Source: an uncultured Succinivibrionaceae bacterium (GTDB lineage Bacteria; Pseudomonadota; Gammaproteobacteria; Enterobacterales; Succinivibrionaceae). From it: a DNA stretch of 62,388 nucleotides. Of this stretch, positions 1 to 9,554 are shown piece after piece. How positions within the stretch are numbered: position 1 is the first letter of the stretch; every line of letters starts with the position of its first letter. The stretch covers positions 1-62,388 of the forward strand of contig CALXOV010000038.1 of assembly GCA_944390105.1 (NCBI GenBank). Direction: 5' to 3'. The translations under genes were made by a program, and so were the position numbers. The notes beneath the pieces were generated by a model. The model was given only the letters and a program-made list of their open reading frames with translations. It was not told the DNA's origin and searched no databases.

Positions 1-126
1 CTATCATAGTACTAGCTGTAGGAACGCAGCGAAGTTAGGCGTATGGAGAGGGATTGGTCAGAGCAATCTGACTAGCCCCCGATGAAGTACGAAGCCCACA
101 AGCGTTTTTGCTTGTGGGTAGTTCAC
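1..126 (+). mobile_element. Right end of a TnpB/IS605-type element (partial)
   Basis: The first 126 bases look like the 3' end of an IS200/IS605-group (tnpB) element. A strong hairpin (CCCACAAGC, loop, GCTTGTGGG, about 97-120) is followed by GTAGTTCAC, the kind of ending seen where the tnpB-overlapping omega RNA stops and the guide begins. A short frame (2-85) ends in a stop just before the hairpin and could be the last 27 codons of tnpB, but it is too short to recognise. Only the tail is present, because the window begins inside the element. The call rests on recalled family appearance, not on a database match. Confidence 0.5.
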
Positions 127-145
127 ATCTTTAATAATCATATAG

Positions 146-218
146 AAAAAAACCTCCCTGCATAACAGAGAAGGTCTTCTTCCGTACCGGTCCCCGTAGG
201 GATCCCGGCGCTACTACT
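146..218 (-). ncRNA. Candidate small RNA, about 73 nt
   Basis: On the minus strand a near-perfect promoter (252-225) is followed by about 70 nt that fold well. First comes a hairpin capped by a cUACGg tetraloop (about 189-208), then a purine-rich stretch, then a terminator stem (174-153, one bulge) and seven U residues (152-146). No start codon with a ribosome binding site and no open frame is apparent. The RNA runs toward the IS right end, so it does not lead into a gene in this window. I do not recognise the family. It could be a free small RNA or the leader of a gene displaced by the IS insertion. Confidence 0.5.
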
Positions 219-224
219 TACACA

Positions 225-252
225 ATTATACATACTGTAAATGGCATGTCAA
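225..252 (-). promoter_or_regulatory. Sigma-70 promoter of candidate small RNA
   Basis: Read on the minus strand, TTGACA (252-247) and TATAAT (230-225) are separated by 16 bp. Both hexamers match the consensus exactly, which is rare in this window. The start of transcription should lie near 218. Confidence 0.65.
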
Positions 253-533
253 TCTAGGATTTTTGTAAAGCGGGGATATTATAGCTCAGGTTCTGGGTTT
301 GTCTGAGAGCTATAGCAGTCAATACGTTTAACAACTAGAAGATAAAATATTTGTTTGAAGATGCCTCTCGGTCTTATGCTGAGCTGTAGCGAATAAATAT
401 TCGATGGGAGTTAAAGTAAACAGTGGCACGTGCTAAATAAAGTTTACAGAACACTAAGTATTATTTTATGCAGGAAACGGCAACGAGTATTTGCTTCCGC
501 ATCTGCAGGCACTATGGCCTGCAGCAATTTAAC
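253..533. other. Gene-free stretch downstream of leuD
   Basis: No coding region is supported here. The clearest structure is an 8-bp stem (CTGCAGGC 503-510 with GCCTGCAG 517-524) just past the leuD stop. It lacks a T-run on the leuD strand, so it may be a processing or Rho-assisted end instead of a strong intrinsic terminator. Confidence 0.4.
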
Positions 534-1145
534 TTAATGCGCGGCACGCTCCCAGGCCGGCATCTTGGCCTCAAAGGCAGCGATATCGTCGCTGTGTTCT
601 AAGGTCAGCGCAATGTTATCGAGGCCATTGAGTAGGCAGTGGCGGATAAAAGGATCTAAGCTGAAGCTGTAGCATTTATCCGCGCAGCGCACCGTCATGT
701 CCTCAAGCGACACGCAAATCTTGCTGCCAGGCTTGGCGGTCAGCACTTTAAAAATTTCATCTACCTCAGCCTCGGTCAGCTTGACGGTGACTAAGCCGTT
801 GCCCAGCGCATTGTTATTAAAAATATTGGCAAAACTCGGGGCAATTACGGCACGAAAACCGTAATCAGTTAAGGCCCACGGCGCATGTTCGCGCGAGGAG
901 CCGTTGCCGAAATTATCGCGTGCCACCAAGATGGACGCTCCGGCATATTCCGGCTTATTGAGATTAAACTCGGGATTAGGCTGCGTCTCGGCGTCATCTA
1001 AGTAGCGCCAATCATGGAATAAATGCTTGCCAAAGCCCTTGCGGTTGACTGCCAGCAGGAACTGCTTAGGGATGATTTGATCGGTGTCGATATTAGCTGA
1101 ATCCAGCGGAACCGCTACGCCCTCATGAACAGTAAATTTCTGCAT
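534..1145 (-). CDS. leuD: 3-isopropylmalate dehydratase small subunit LeuD
   Basis: LeuD is the swivelling small subunit of isopropylmalate isomerase. With LeuC it converts 2-isopropylmalate to 3-isopropylmalate, the second step of leucine synthesis, in the cytoplasm. The 203-residue product begins [10 protein letters not shown], carries [12 protein letters not shown] near the N-terminus and has the family [13 protein letters not shown] signature. This start was chosen over an in-frame one 54 bases upstream because TAAGGAG lies seven bases before it and because the longer version would run back into leuC. It is the last gene of leuABCD, ten bases after leuC. Confidence 0.95.
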   Translation of the reverse strand: MQKFTVHEGVAVPLDSANIDTDQIIPKQFLLAVNRKGFGKHLFHDWRYLDDAETQPNPEFNLNKPEYAGASILVARDNFGNGSSREHAPWALTDYGFRAVIAPSFANIFNNNALGNGLVTVKLTEAEVDEIFKVLTAKPGSKICVSLEDMTVRCADKCYSFSLDPFIRHCLLNGLDNIALTLEHSDDIAAFEAKMPAWERAAH

Positions 1146-1155
1146 TTTTTTCTCC

Positions 1156-2562
1156 TTAATCCTGCAGATAGTCACGCACATCAACGAGCTTGCCGGCAAT
1201 GGCGCATGCCGCGGCAGAGGCCGGACTCATTAAGTGGGTGCGGGCTCCCTTACCCTGACGGCCGACGAAATTGCGGTTGGAGGTCGAAGCGACGCGTTTG
1301 CCTTCTGGGGCGCGGTCGTCATTCATCGCCAAGCACATGGAGCAGCCCGGCAGACGCCATTCAAAGCCCGCGGCCTTGAAGATCTGATCAAGCCCTTCCT
1401 TTTCTGCCTGCGTTTTGACCCACATCGAGCCCGGCACCGCAAGGGCGGTAATGCCCGGAGCAATCTGCTTGCCTTTAAGAATGGCGGCAGCGGCGCGGAA
1501 ATCCTCAATGCGCCCATTGGTGCACGATCCGATAAAGACTAAGTCGATCGGGGTACCGGCAAGCTTGGCATGCGGCTTTAAGTCAATATAGGCCAGCGCA
1601 TCGGCGCAGGATTTGCGTACTACCGGATCGGCATAATCCTCAGGTGCCGGTACCATGCCGCTCACTGCGCATTCCTGTCCGGGGTTAGTGCCCCAAGTCA
1701 TCTGCGGCTCTAAGGCGGCGGCATCAATGGTTACTACTTTATCAAATACCGCATCGGGGTCTGACTTTAAGGTGCGCCAGTAGGCAACCGCTTCATCAAA
1801 GTCTTTGCCCTTGGGTGCAAACGGACGGTCTTTAATATAGGCAAAGGTGGTTTCATCCGGGGCAATCATGCCGACCGGAGCGCCGAACTCAATGGCCATA
1901 TTCGATAAGGTCATGCGCCCTTCCATCGACAAGGCCTCAACCGCCTCGCCGCAGAATTCAACCGCATAGCCGGTACCGCCGGCGGTGGTGAGCTTGCCGA
2001 TGATGGCTAAGATTAAGTCCTTAGCATAGACGCCCGGCTGCAGTTTGCCGGTACACTCAATCTTCATGGTCTTGAGCTTGCCCTGCTTTAAGGTCTGGGT
2101 GGCCATCACATGCTCTACCTGCGAGGTGCCGATGCCAAAAGCCAGTGCACCGAAGGCACCATGGGTGGCAGTATGCGAGTCGCCGCATACTAAGGTTGTA
2201 CCCGGCAGGGTAAAGCCGACCTGCGGACCTACGATATGCACAATGCCCTGATTGGCATGGCCGATAGGATAGAGCGTGACCCCGAATTTTTCGGCATTGC
2301 TCATTAAGGTTGTGATCTGTTCCTGCGCCATCGGGCTGCAGGCTTTAAGGTCCAGCGATTTGGTGGAAATATCATGATCCATCGTGGCTAAGGTCAGGTC
2401 CGGACGACGCAGTTTGCGCCCGGCCGCTTCAATTCCAGCAAAGGCTTGCGGACTGGTTACTTCATGTACTAAGTGACGATCGATATAGATGGTCGGCAAC
2501 TCGCCTTCCTTTTGGAATACGACGTGGGCGTCGTAAACCTTTTCATACAGTGTTTTGCCCAT
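1156..2562 (-). CDS. leuC: 3-isopropylmalate dehydratase large subunit LeuC
   Basis: This is the catalytic aconitase-fold subunit of isopropylmalate isomerase and binds a [4Fe-4S] cluster. At 468 residues it has the usual length. Cluster ligands are visible in [13 protein letters not shown] (Cys near 347) and GCSMCLAMN (two Cys near 407-410). [20 protein letters not shown] matches the active-site region of the family. It precedes leuD and is separated from leuB by about 106 bp containing a hairpin. No key residue appears to be missing. Confidence 0.97.
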   Translation of the reverse strand: MGKTLYEKVYDAHVVFQKEGELPTIYIDRHLVHEVTSPQAFAGIEAAGRKLRRPDLTLATMDHDISTKSLDLKACSPMAQEQITTLMSNAEKFGVTLYPIGHANQGIVHIVGPQVGFTLPGTTLVCGDSHTATHGAFGALAFGIGTSQVEHVMATQTLKQGKLKTMKIECTGKLQPGVYAKDLILAIIGKLTTAGGTGYAVEFCGEAVEALSMEGRMTLSNMAIEFGAPVGMIAPDETTFAYIKDRPFAPKGKDFDEAVAYWRTLKSDPDAVFDKVVTIDAAALEPQMTWGTNPGQECAVSGMVPAPEDYADPVVRKSCADALAYIDLKPHAKLAGTPIDLVFIGSCTNGRIEDFRAAAAILKGKQIAPGITALAVPGSMWVKTQAEKEGLDQIFKAAGFEWRLPGCSMCLAMNDDRAPEGKRVASTSNRNFVGRQGKGARTHLMSPASAAACAIAGKLVDVRDYLQD

Positions 2563-2590
2563 TTTTCAGCGTTATCTCTTAAGTGGTTGC

Positions 2591-2629
2591 AGCCGGAGTC
2601 GGCCTTAGGCTGAGCTCCGGCTAATTTTT
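2591..2629. other. Hairpin between leuB and leuC
   Basis: AGCCGGAG (2591-2598) pairs with CTCCGGCT (2615-2622), with a further GGCC/GGC stem inside. The T-run follows on the plus strand, opposite to leu transcription. On the leu mRNA this is therefore more likely a stability or processing element between two cistrons than a terminator. Confidence 0.4.
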
Positions 2630-2668
2630 CATAAGTAAGTTAAACCTGCGCGAGCAGTTCCGCTTTTC

Positions 2669-5325
<2,657 letters not shown>

Positions 5326-5375
5326 GACATGTTCTCCAAAAACTGCAAAAACAGGCTTATTTGAAAATTTCAGAC

Positions 5376-5404
5376 AGCGTAATCCTGCACGAATCGTTCG
5401 TCAA
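5376..5404 (-). promoter_or_regulatory. Putative leuA promoter
   Basis: On the minus strand TTGACG (5404-5399) and TACGCT (5381-5376) are separated by 17 bp. The -10 is weak, as expected for a regulated promoter. A 12-bp perfect palindrome (5409-5420) lies four bases upstream of the -35. Confidence 0.4.
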
Positions 5405-5408
5405 TCAC

Positions 5409-5692
5409 TTTTTGCAAAAATAACTAATTTTGTAAAAAACATTATTGAAAATAAAAGATATTATTTTTAATATGCACCATTTTGGTAATTAATGATGGCC
5501 ATATTTTTTCTGCAAAATGAGGGTAATTTGCAAAAATGCGATTTTGCAAATTATGAAGATTTTGCAAAAGTTGCGGCGAGGTGCTAAAGCCACAGACGCC
5601 CTCTTGATGCCAGGCGCGGCGAAAGCGCGGTGGAGCAGCAGCACATGCCTGCGGCACCAATGGCGATGAATTTTGCACAGTTTCTTTGCAAA
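5409..5692. promoter_or_regulatory. TTTGCAAA palindrome cluster between leuA and deaD
   Basis: Five TTTGCAAA palindromes occur in this divergent region: 5411-5418 (inside TTTTTGCAAAAA, 5409-5420), 5527-5534, 5543-5550, 5561-5568 and 5685-5692. The three central copies are spaced 16 and 18 bp centre to centre. The outer copies sit next to the putative leuA -35 and over the deaD -35 region. Imperfect copies (for example near 5510 and 5671) add to the pattern. This looks like an operator array for one regulator acting on both genes; the regulator is unknown. The rest of 5326-5872 holds no supported gene. Confidence 0.45.
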
Positions 5693-5709
5693 CTTTTGCG
5701 GCGGATGAG

Positions 5710-5715
5710 TATAAT
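5710..5715 (+). promoter_or_regulatory. Putative deaD -10 box
   Basis: TATAAT lies at 5710-5715, about 150 bp before the chosen deaD start, leaving a long 5' untranslated leader as is common for cold-responsive helicase genes. Seventeen bases upstream the -35 position falls within the TTTGCAAA palindrome at 5685-5692. Confidence 0.4.
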
Positions 5716-5872
5716 ATGACCGCCTTTTTTATACGGGTTCGAGCTTGTGACAACGGCGCGCGGGTTTTGCGCCAGGGTGGGTATGCATCAGCAGCATCGC
5801 AGGCTGCAGTTTTCCATGGTTTCAGCACGGGCCCCCAAGCAATTAGTTTTTGTTGTGGAGCTGAATTTACTC

Positions 5873-7996
5873 ATGTCAGATTTGAATGCGGGAGCAGAGC
5901 AGTCGGCCGTCGAGCACGCGCCGGAGCAGGATTTAATGCAAAGTGTCGGGGCAGCGGAGAGTACGCTGCTCAATTCCGTAAGCGGGGAGGGGGAGGCAAT
6001 TGAAGCTGCCGCACCCGAGCAAGAACGTCCCCTAGTCAGTTTTGCCGATTTGGGCTTAAGTGCCCCCGTGCTGCAGGCGGTATCGGCCTTAGGTTTTGAA
6101 AGCCCAACCCCGATTCAGGAGCAGGCGGTGCCGCTGCTGCTTGAGGGGCGGGATGTGATTGGTCAGGCGCAGACGGGAACCGGCAAGACCGCCGCCTTTG
6201 CGTTGCCGATTTTATCTAAGCTGCCGCCTGCAGAGCGTGCTATCAGCGCTTTAGTGTTGGAGCCGACGCGTGAACTTGCTTTGCAGGTAGCAGAGTCATT
6301 TCAGGGCTTTGCCCGCTATCTGGAAGACTTCCGGGTAGCTCCGGTCTACGGCGGGGCGTCGTATGAAAATCAAATCCGCTCGCTGCGTCATGGGGCGCAG
6401 GTGGTAGTGGGGACCCCTGGGCGGCTCATCGATTTAATGGAACGCGGCAAGCTTGATGTCAGTGCCGTGCAGTGCGTGGTCTTAGATGAGGCCGACGAAA
6501 TGCTGCGCATGGGCTTTATTGAAGATGTTAATTGGATTTTATCCAAGCTGCCCGCTAAGCGTCAGACCGCACTTTTCTCTGCCACCATGCCCGATGCGAT
6601 TCGCCGCATTGCTCACCAGCATTTAACTAATCCTGCCGAAGTGCGTATTGAAAGCCGCACTACTACCGCTACTACAGTGCATCAGCGCTATTGGGTTGTC
6701 TCAGGCGTGCATAAGATTGATGCGATGACGCGCATCTTAGAGGTTGAACCTTATGATGCGGTTTTGGTGTTTGTCCGTACTAAGACTGATGCCGAGGATG
6801 TGGCCAATAAGTTGCAGGGACGCGGTTTGGCCTGCGCAGCGCTGCATGGCGATATTCCGCAGCGTCAGCGTGAAAAGATTGTTGAACGCTTAAAGAACGG
6901 TTCACTTGATATCATCATTGCTACCGATGTTGCCGCACGCGGTTTGGATGTTGAGCGCATTACCCATGTGTTCAATTATGACATTCCATACGATGCTGAA
7001 AGTTACGTGCATCGCATCGGCCGTACTGGACGCGCTGGGCGTACTGGCGAGGCGATTCTCTTTGTTTCGCCGCGCGAGCGCCGCGCGTTGCGCCAGATTG
7101 AGCGCGTGACGCGTCAGCGCATTGAGCCGCTGCGCATGCCTACGGCTGCGGACGTCAATAAGCGCCGCTTGGAGAACTTCCGCAATCAGATTTTAGAAAC
7201 GATTGCCGGCGGCGGGTTGGAAGAATATTTAGAAGTAGTGTCTGAGCTGCTGTCAGATGACAGTTTAGAGCCTGAGACCTTGGCTGCAGCGCTGGCTAAG
7301 ATGGCGCAGCGTGGGTCGACGCTACTGCTGGATGAAAATGCTCCGGAGCATCTGCAGGCTGACTTTGAAAGTCATGGGCGTGAACGGCGTATGCCGTCGG
7401 CGCAGCCGGTACCGCTGCGGGACTTCCCGGACATGAAGATGGTGCGTTATCGCTTAGCTGTGGGGCGGCGCAACGGCGTCAAGCCTGGGCAGATTGTTGG
7501 AGCGATTGCCAATGAAGCGGGGATGGAAAGCAAGTACATTGGCGAAATCTGCATTTTTGACTCCTTCTCCACCGTCGACTTGCCCGCCGGCATGCCTGCA
7601 GAGACCGCAGAAATTCTAGCAGCTGCCCGCGTGTGTGGCCGCGCGCTGGAGCTTCGCGAATATACTGCTGAACCGCCGCGCCGCAATCGGCGTGAATATG
7701 CCCCCATTCCGGCACCGGATTTTGCAGCCAACAGCGCAGAAAATGAGGATGAGGGTGAGTATCGCCATGAGCCGGGAGATGTTAATGGCAATAGCATTGA
7801 TTATCGTCCGCGTCAGCCGCGCTTTGAACGCGGCGTAGGGGAGCGGCGGCGCATTGACTTCAACAGCCAGCGCCGTTTTGAAGGTCCGCGTCCGCCGCGC
7901 GGCAATCGGCGCTTTGATCGCGAGCGTTCGCCGGCAGTAGCAACGCGCCGCAGCTTCGGTACTCCGCCGAGTATTCGCCGGCGTGGCGGCTTTTAA
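5873..7996 (+). CDS. deaD: DEAD-box ATP-dependent RNA helicase DeaD/CsdA
   Basis: This is an ATP-dependent RNA helicase that unwinds structured mRNA and helps 50S ribosome assembly and cold adaptation. The 707-residue product has an acidic N-terminal extension of about 55 residues, a Q-motif, Walker A (AQTGTGKTA), the DEAD box (VLDEADEML), SAT, ATDVAARGLD and HRIGRTGRAGR. It ends with the DbpA-type RNA-binding domain (YRLAVGRRNGVKPGQIVGAI) and an Arg-rich tail. The ATG at 5873 was chosen because GGAG precedes it; an in-frame start 126 bases upstream is unlikely. The next genes are convergent. Confidence 0.93.
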   Translation: MSDLNAGAEQSAVEHAPEQDLMQSVGAAESTLLNSVSGEGEAIEAAAPEQERPLVSFADLGLSAPVLQAVSALGFESPTPIQEQAVPLLLEGRDVIGQAQTGTGKTAAFALPILSKLPPAERAISALVLEPTRELALQVAESFQGFARYLEDFRVAPVYGGASYENQIRSLRHGAQVVVGTPGRLIDLMERGKLDVSAVQCVVLDEADEMLRMGFIEDVNWILSKLPAKRQTALFSATMPDAIRRIAHQHLTNPAEVRIESRTTTATTVHQRYWVVSGVHKIDAMTRILEVEPYDAVLVFVRTKTDAEDVANKLQGRGLACAALHGDIPQRQREKIVERLKNGSLDIIIATDVAARGLDVERITHVFNYDIPYDAESYVHRIGRTGRAGRTGEAILFVSPRERRALRQIERVTRQRIEPLRMPTAADVNKRRLENFRNQILETIAGGGLEEYLEVVSELLSDDSLEPETLAAALAKMAQRGSTLLLDENAPEHLQADFESHGRERRMPSAQPVPLRDFPDMKMVRYRLAVGRRNGVKPGQIVGAIANEAGMESKYIGEICIFDSFSTVDLPAGMPAETAEILAAARVCGRALELREYTAEPPRRNRREYAPIPAPDFAANSAENEDEGEYRHEPGDVNGNSIDYRPRQPRFERGVGERRRIDFNSQRRFEGPRPPRGNRRFDRERSPAVATRRSFGTPPSIRRRGGF

Positions 7997-8012
7997 CTGA
8001 TGCCGCGTAGTT

Positions 8013-8032
8013 CCCCTCGCGCAAGCGAGGGG
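8013..8032. terminator. Hairpin between convergent deaD and HD-GYP genes
   Basis: CCCCTCGC (8013-8020), a GCAA tetraloop and GCGAGGGG (8025-8032) form a very stable stem between two converging genes. There is no T-run on either side, so termination may be weak or depend on other factors. Confidence 0.4.
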
Positions 8033-8101
8033 GATGTAAGCGTTCGCTAAAGAATTTTTTGCACAGAGCTGATCTGCTCCATGCTCACGCAAGTAGCTGC
8101 T

Positions 8102-9160
8102 TTAAAGCTGCAGATGCGGCGCTACGTCCAAAAAGGCATCAAGCAGCGGCGCGGCAAAGGCGCCGCATTGCCCATCTAAAATCATCGCTATTGCTTTTTC
8201 GCGGCTGTAAGCTGGCTTGTAGCAGCGCGCATGCGTCAGCGCATCGAAGGCATCAGCCAGCCCCACTACTTGTGACCATATGGTAATTGCATTGCCTTTG
8301 AGGCCTTCAGGATAGCCGCGGCCGTCTACGCGCTCGTGATGATGCAAGCTGATGTCGCGCGCGTAATTTAAAATCGCATTATTCTTAATATCAATGCTGT
8401 CAATAAAAGCTGCCCCCTTGGTTGTATGGGTCTTCATTTCGTCAAATTCGGCGACAGTAAGTTTGCCGGGTTTATTTAAAATGCTGTCAGCTATCGAAAT
8501 TTTACCCACATCATGCAAAATGGCGGCATAAGAAATAGCATTGATTTCCTCGTCAGAGAGTGTAGAGCTGCCGCTCACCCCCAGAGTGCGCAGTCGCTTT
8601 AAAATCAGTTTGGTGGTAAGGCCGATATTGCGTACATGTTTGCCGGTTTCTCCGGAACGAAATTCAATTGCTGCGGCAAGCGCAGAAATTACTTTGAGAT
8701 TTAACTGCGCAAATTCGGCCGTCTTTAAAGCAAGTTCGGCGGCTTTGCGTTGATTTTCGTCTTTAAGTCCCTGTGTGATGCGGTACAGCTCAATCTGTGC
8801 CTGTACGCGCTTTTTCAAAAAGGCGGCATTAAACGGCTTTTCAATCACATCGGCAATGCCGTAGTCAAAGGTGGAGAGCAAAGTGCTTTCATTGGGGTCT
8901 GAGGTAATGATGAAAATCGGCACATCGCTAAGCAACGTCTCAGTGCGCAGCCGGCTTAAATACTGCAGCCCCGACCATCCGGGCATGTGCAGGTCTAAAA
9001 GCACTGCAGCAATGTCATGCTGATGATTTAAGGTAAGTTTATACGCCGCCTCTCCGTCCGCGGCCTCCAGCAGGCTGTACTCCCCTTTAAAGATCTCACT
9101 TAAGATAGTACGGTTAATTTCAGCGTCATCCACAATCAGAATAATATCGGCAGCATGCAT
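8102..9160 (-). CDS. Response regulator with HD-GYP domain (c-di-GMP phosphodiesterase)
   Basis: The 352-residue protein has an N-terminal receiver domain (acidic pair at 11-12, phospho-acceptor Asp near 56 in LLDLHMP, Lys in EKPF near 108), a helical linker, then an HD-GYP domain with HD at about 216-217 (LHDVGK) and HHHERVDGRGYPEG at about 273-286. Families of this type hydrolyse cyclic di-GMP. Being last in an operon with a hybrid kinase and an HPt protein, it is probably the output of that relay and lowers c-di-GMP when phosphorylated. The start at 9160 was preferred to one 51 bases earlier, which would overlap the HPt gene. Confidence 0.85.
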   Translation of the reverse strand: MHAADIILIVDDAEINRTILSEIFKGEYSLLEAADGEAAYKLTLNHQHDIAAVLLDLHMPGWSGLQYLSRLRTETLLSDVPIFIITSDPNESTLLSTFDYGIADVIEKPFNAAFLKKRVQAQIELYRITQGLKDENQRKAAELALKTAEFAQLNLKVISALAAAIEFRSGETGKHVRNIGLTTKLILKRLRTLGVSGSSTLSDEEINAISYAAILHDVGKISIADSILNKPGKLTVAEFDEMKTHTTKGAAFIDSIDIKNNAILNYARDISLHHHERVDGRGYPEGLKGNAITIWSQVVGLADAFDALTHARCYKPAYSREKAIAMILDGQCGAFAAPLLDAFLDVAPHLQL

Positions 9161-9200
9161 TAGTACGCCCCCTGTAAACATATGGTTCTGGGTGCAAAAG

Positions 9201-9554
9201 CTAATCATCAAGGTCCTGCAAGAGCGTCATGGTTCGCGTGAGCGCAGGCAGCAGAGCTTTGCCCTGCTCCAACGCCGCTACAGTGTCCTCGCAGCGGCAC
9301 AGCATTACAATGCTAGCAAATGCAGTGTAAAGTTCAGTAAGCCCCAAATTGCCGCAGATGCCTTTTAAGGCATGCGCACTCTCCTGCAGCGCCAGGCTGT
9401 CCTGGGCTTTAAGCGCTGCGCTAAAAGCGCTAAGGCTCGGATCGCTGGGGAAGCGCTTTAAATACTTAATGTACAGCGCCTGATTGCCGCCAAAGCGCTC
9501 AAGCGCACCTGTAAGATCCAGCGGTTGTACGGCCTTTAATTCCTGCAGCGTCAT
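9201..9554 (-). CDS. Stand-alone HPt phosphotransfer protein
   Basis: This is a 117-residue histidine phosphotransfer protein. The acceptor histidine is His61 in ESAHALKGICGNLG, a typical HPt motif on a four-helix bundle. Its ATG overlaps the stop of the upstream kinase gene by four bases (ATGA), which indicates translational coupling. In the relay it should carry phosphate from the receiver domain of the hybrid kinase to the receiver of the HD-GYP protein. That partnership is inferred from operon structure. Confidence 0.82.
   Translation of the reverse strand: MTLQELKAVQPLDLTGALERFGGNQALYIKYLKRFPSDPSLSAFSAALKAQDSLALQESAHALKGICGNLGLTELYTAFASIVMLCRCEDTVAALEQGKALLPALTRTMTLLQDLDD

Noticed and set aside
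4-85. Definite tnpB coding tail
   Set aside because: Only 27 codons are available and none forms a recognisable motif, so only the element end is reported.
146-252. Guanidine-II (mini-ykkC) riboswitch, because of two ACGG strings
   Set aside because: The ACGG strings do not both sit as loops of matching hairpins. The first forms part of a cUACGg tetraloop, and no guanidine-export or carboxylase gene follows.
5326-5441. Leucine leader peptide and attenuator before leuA
   Set aside because: No short frame with a run of leucine codons and no terminator/antiterminator pair could be found.
5442-5828. 128-residue frame on the minus strand before leuA
   Set aside because: It runs through the AT-rich operator region and the deaD promoter, has no ribosome binding site, and has no conserved pattern.
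7616-8092. 158-residue antisense frame at the end of deaD
   Set aside because: Mirror of the Arg-rich tail of DeaD; no ribosome binding site and no homology.
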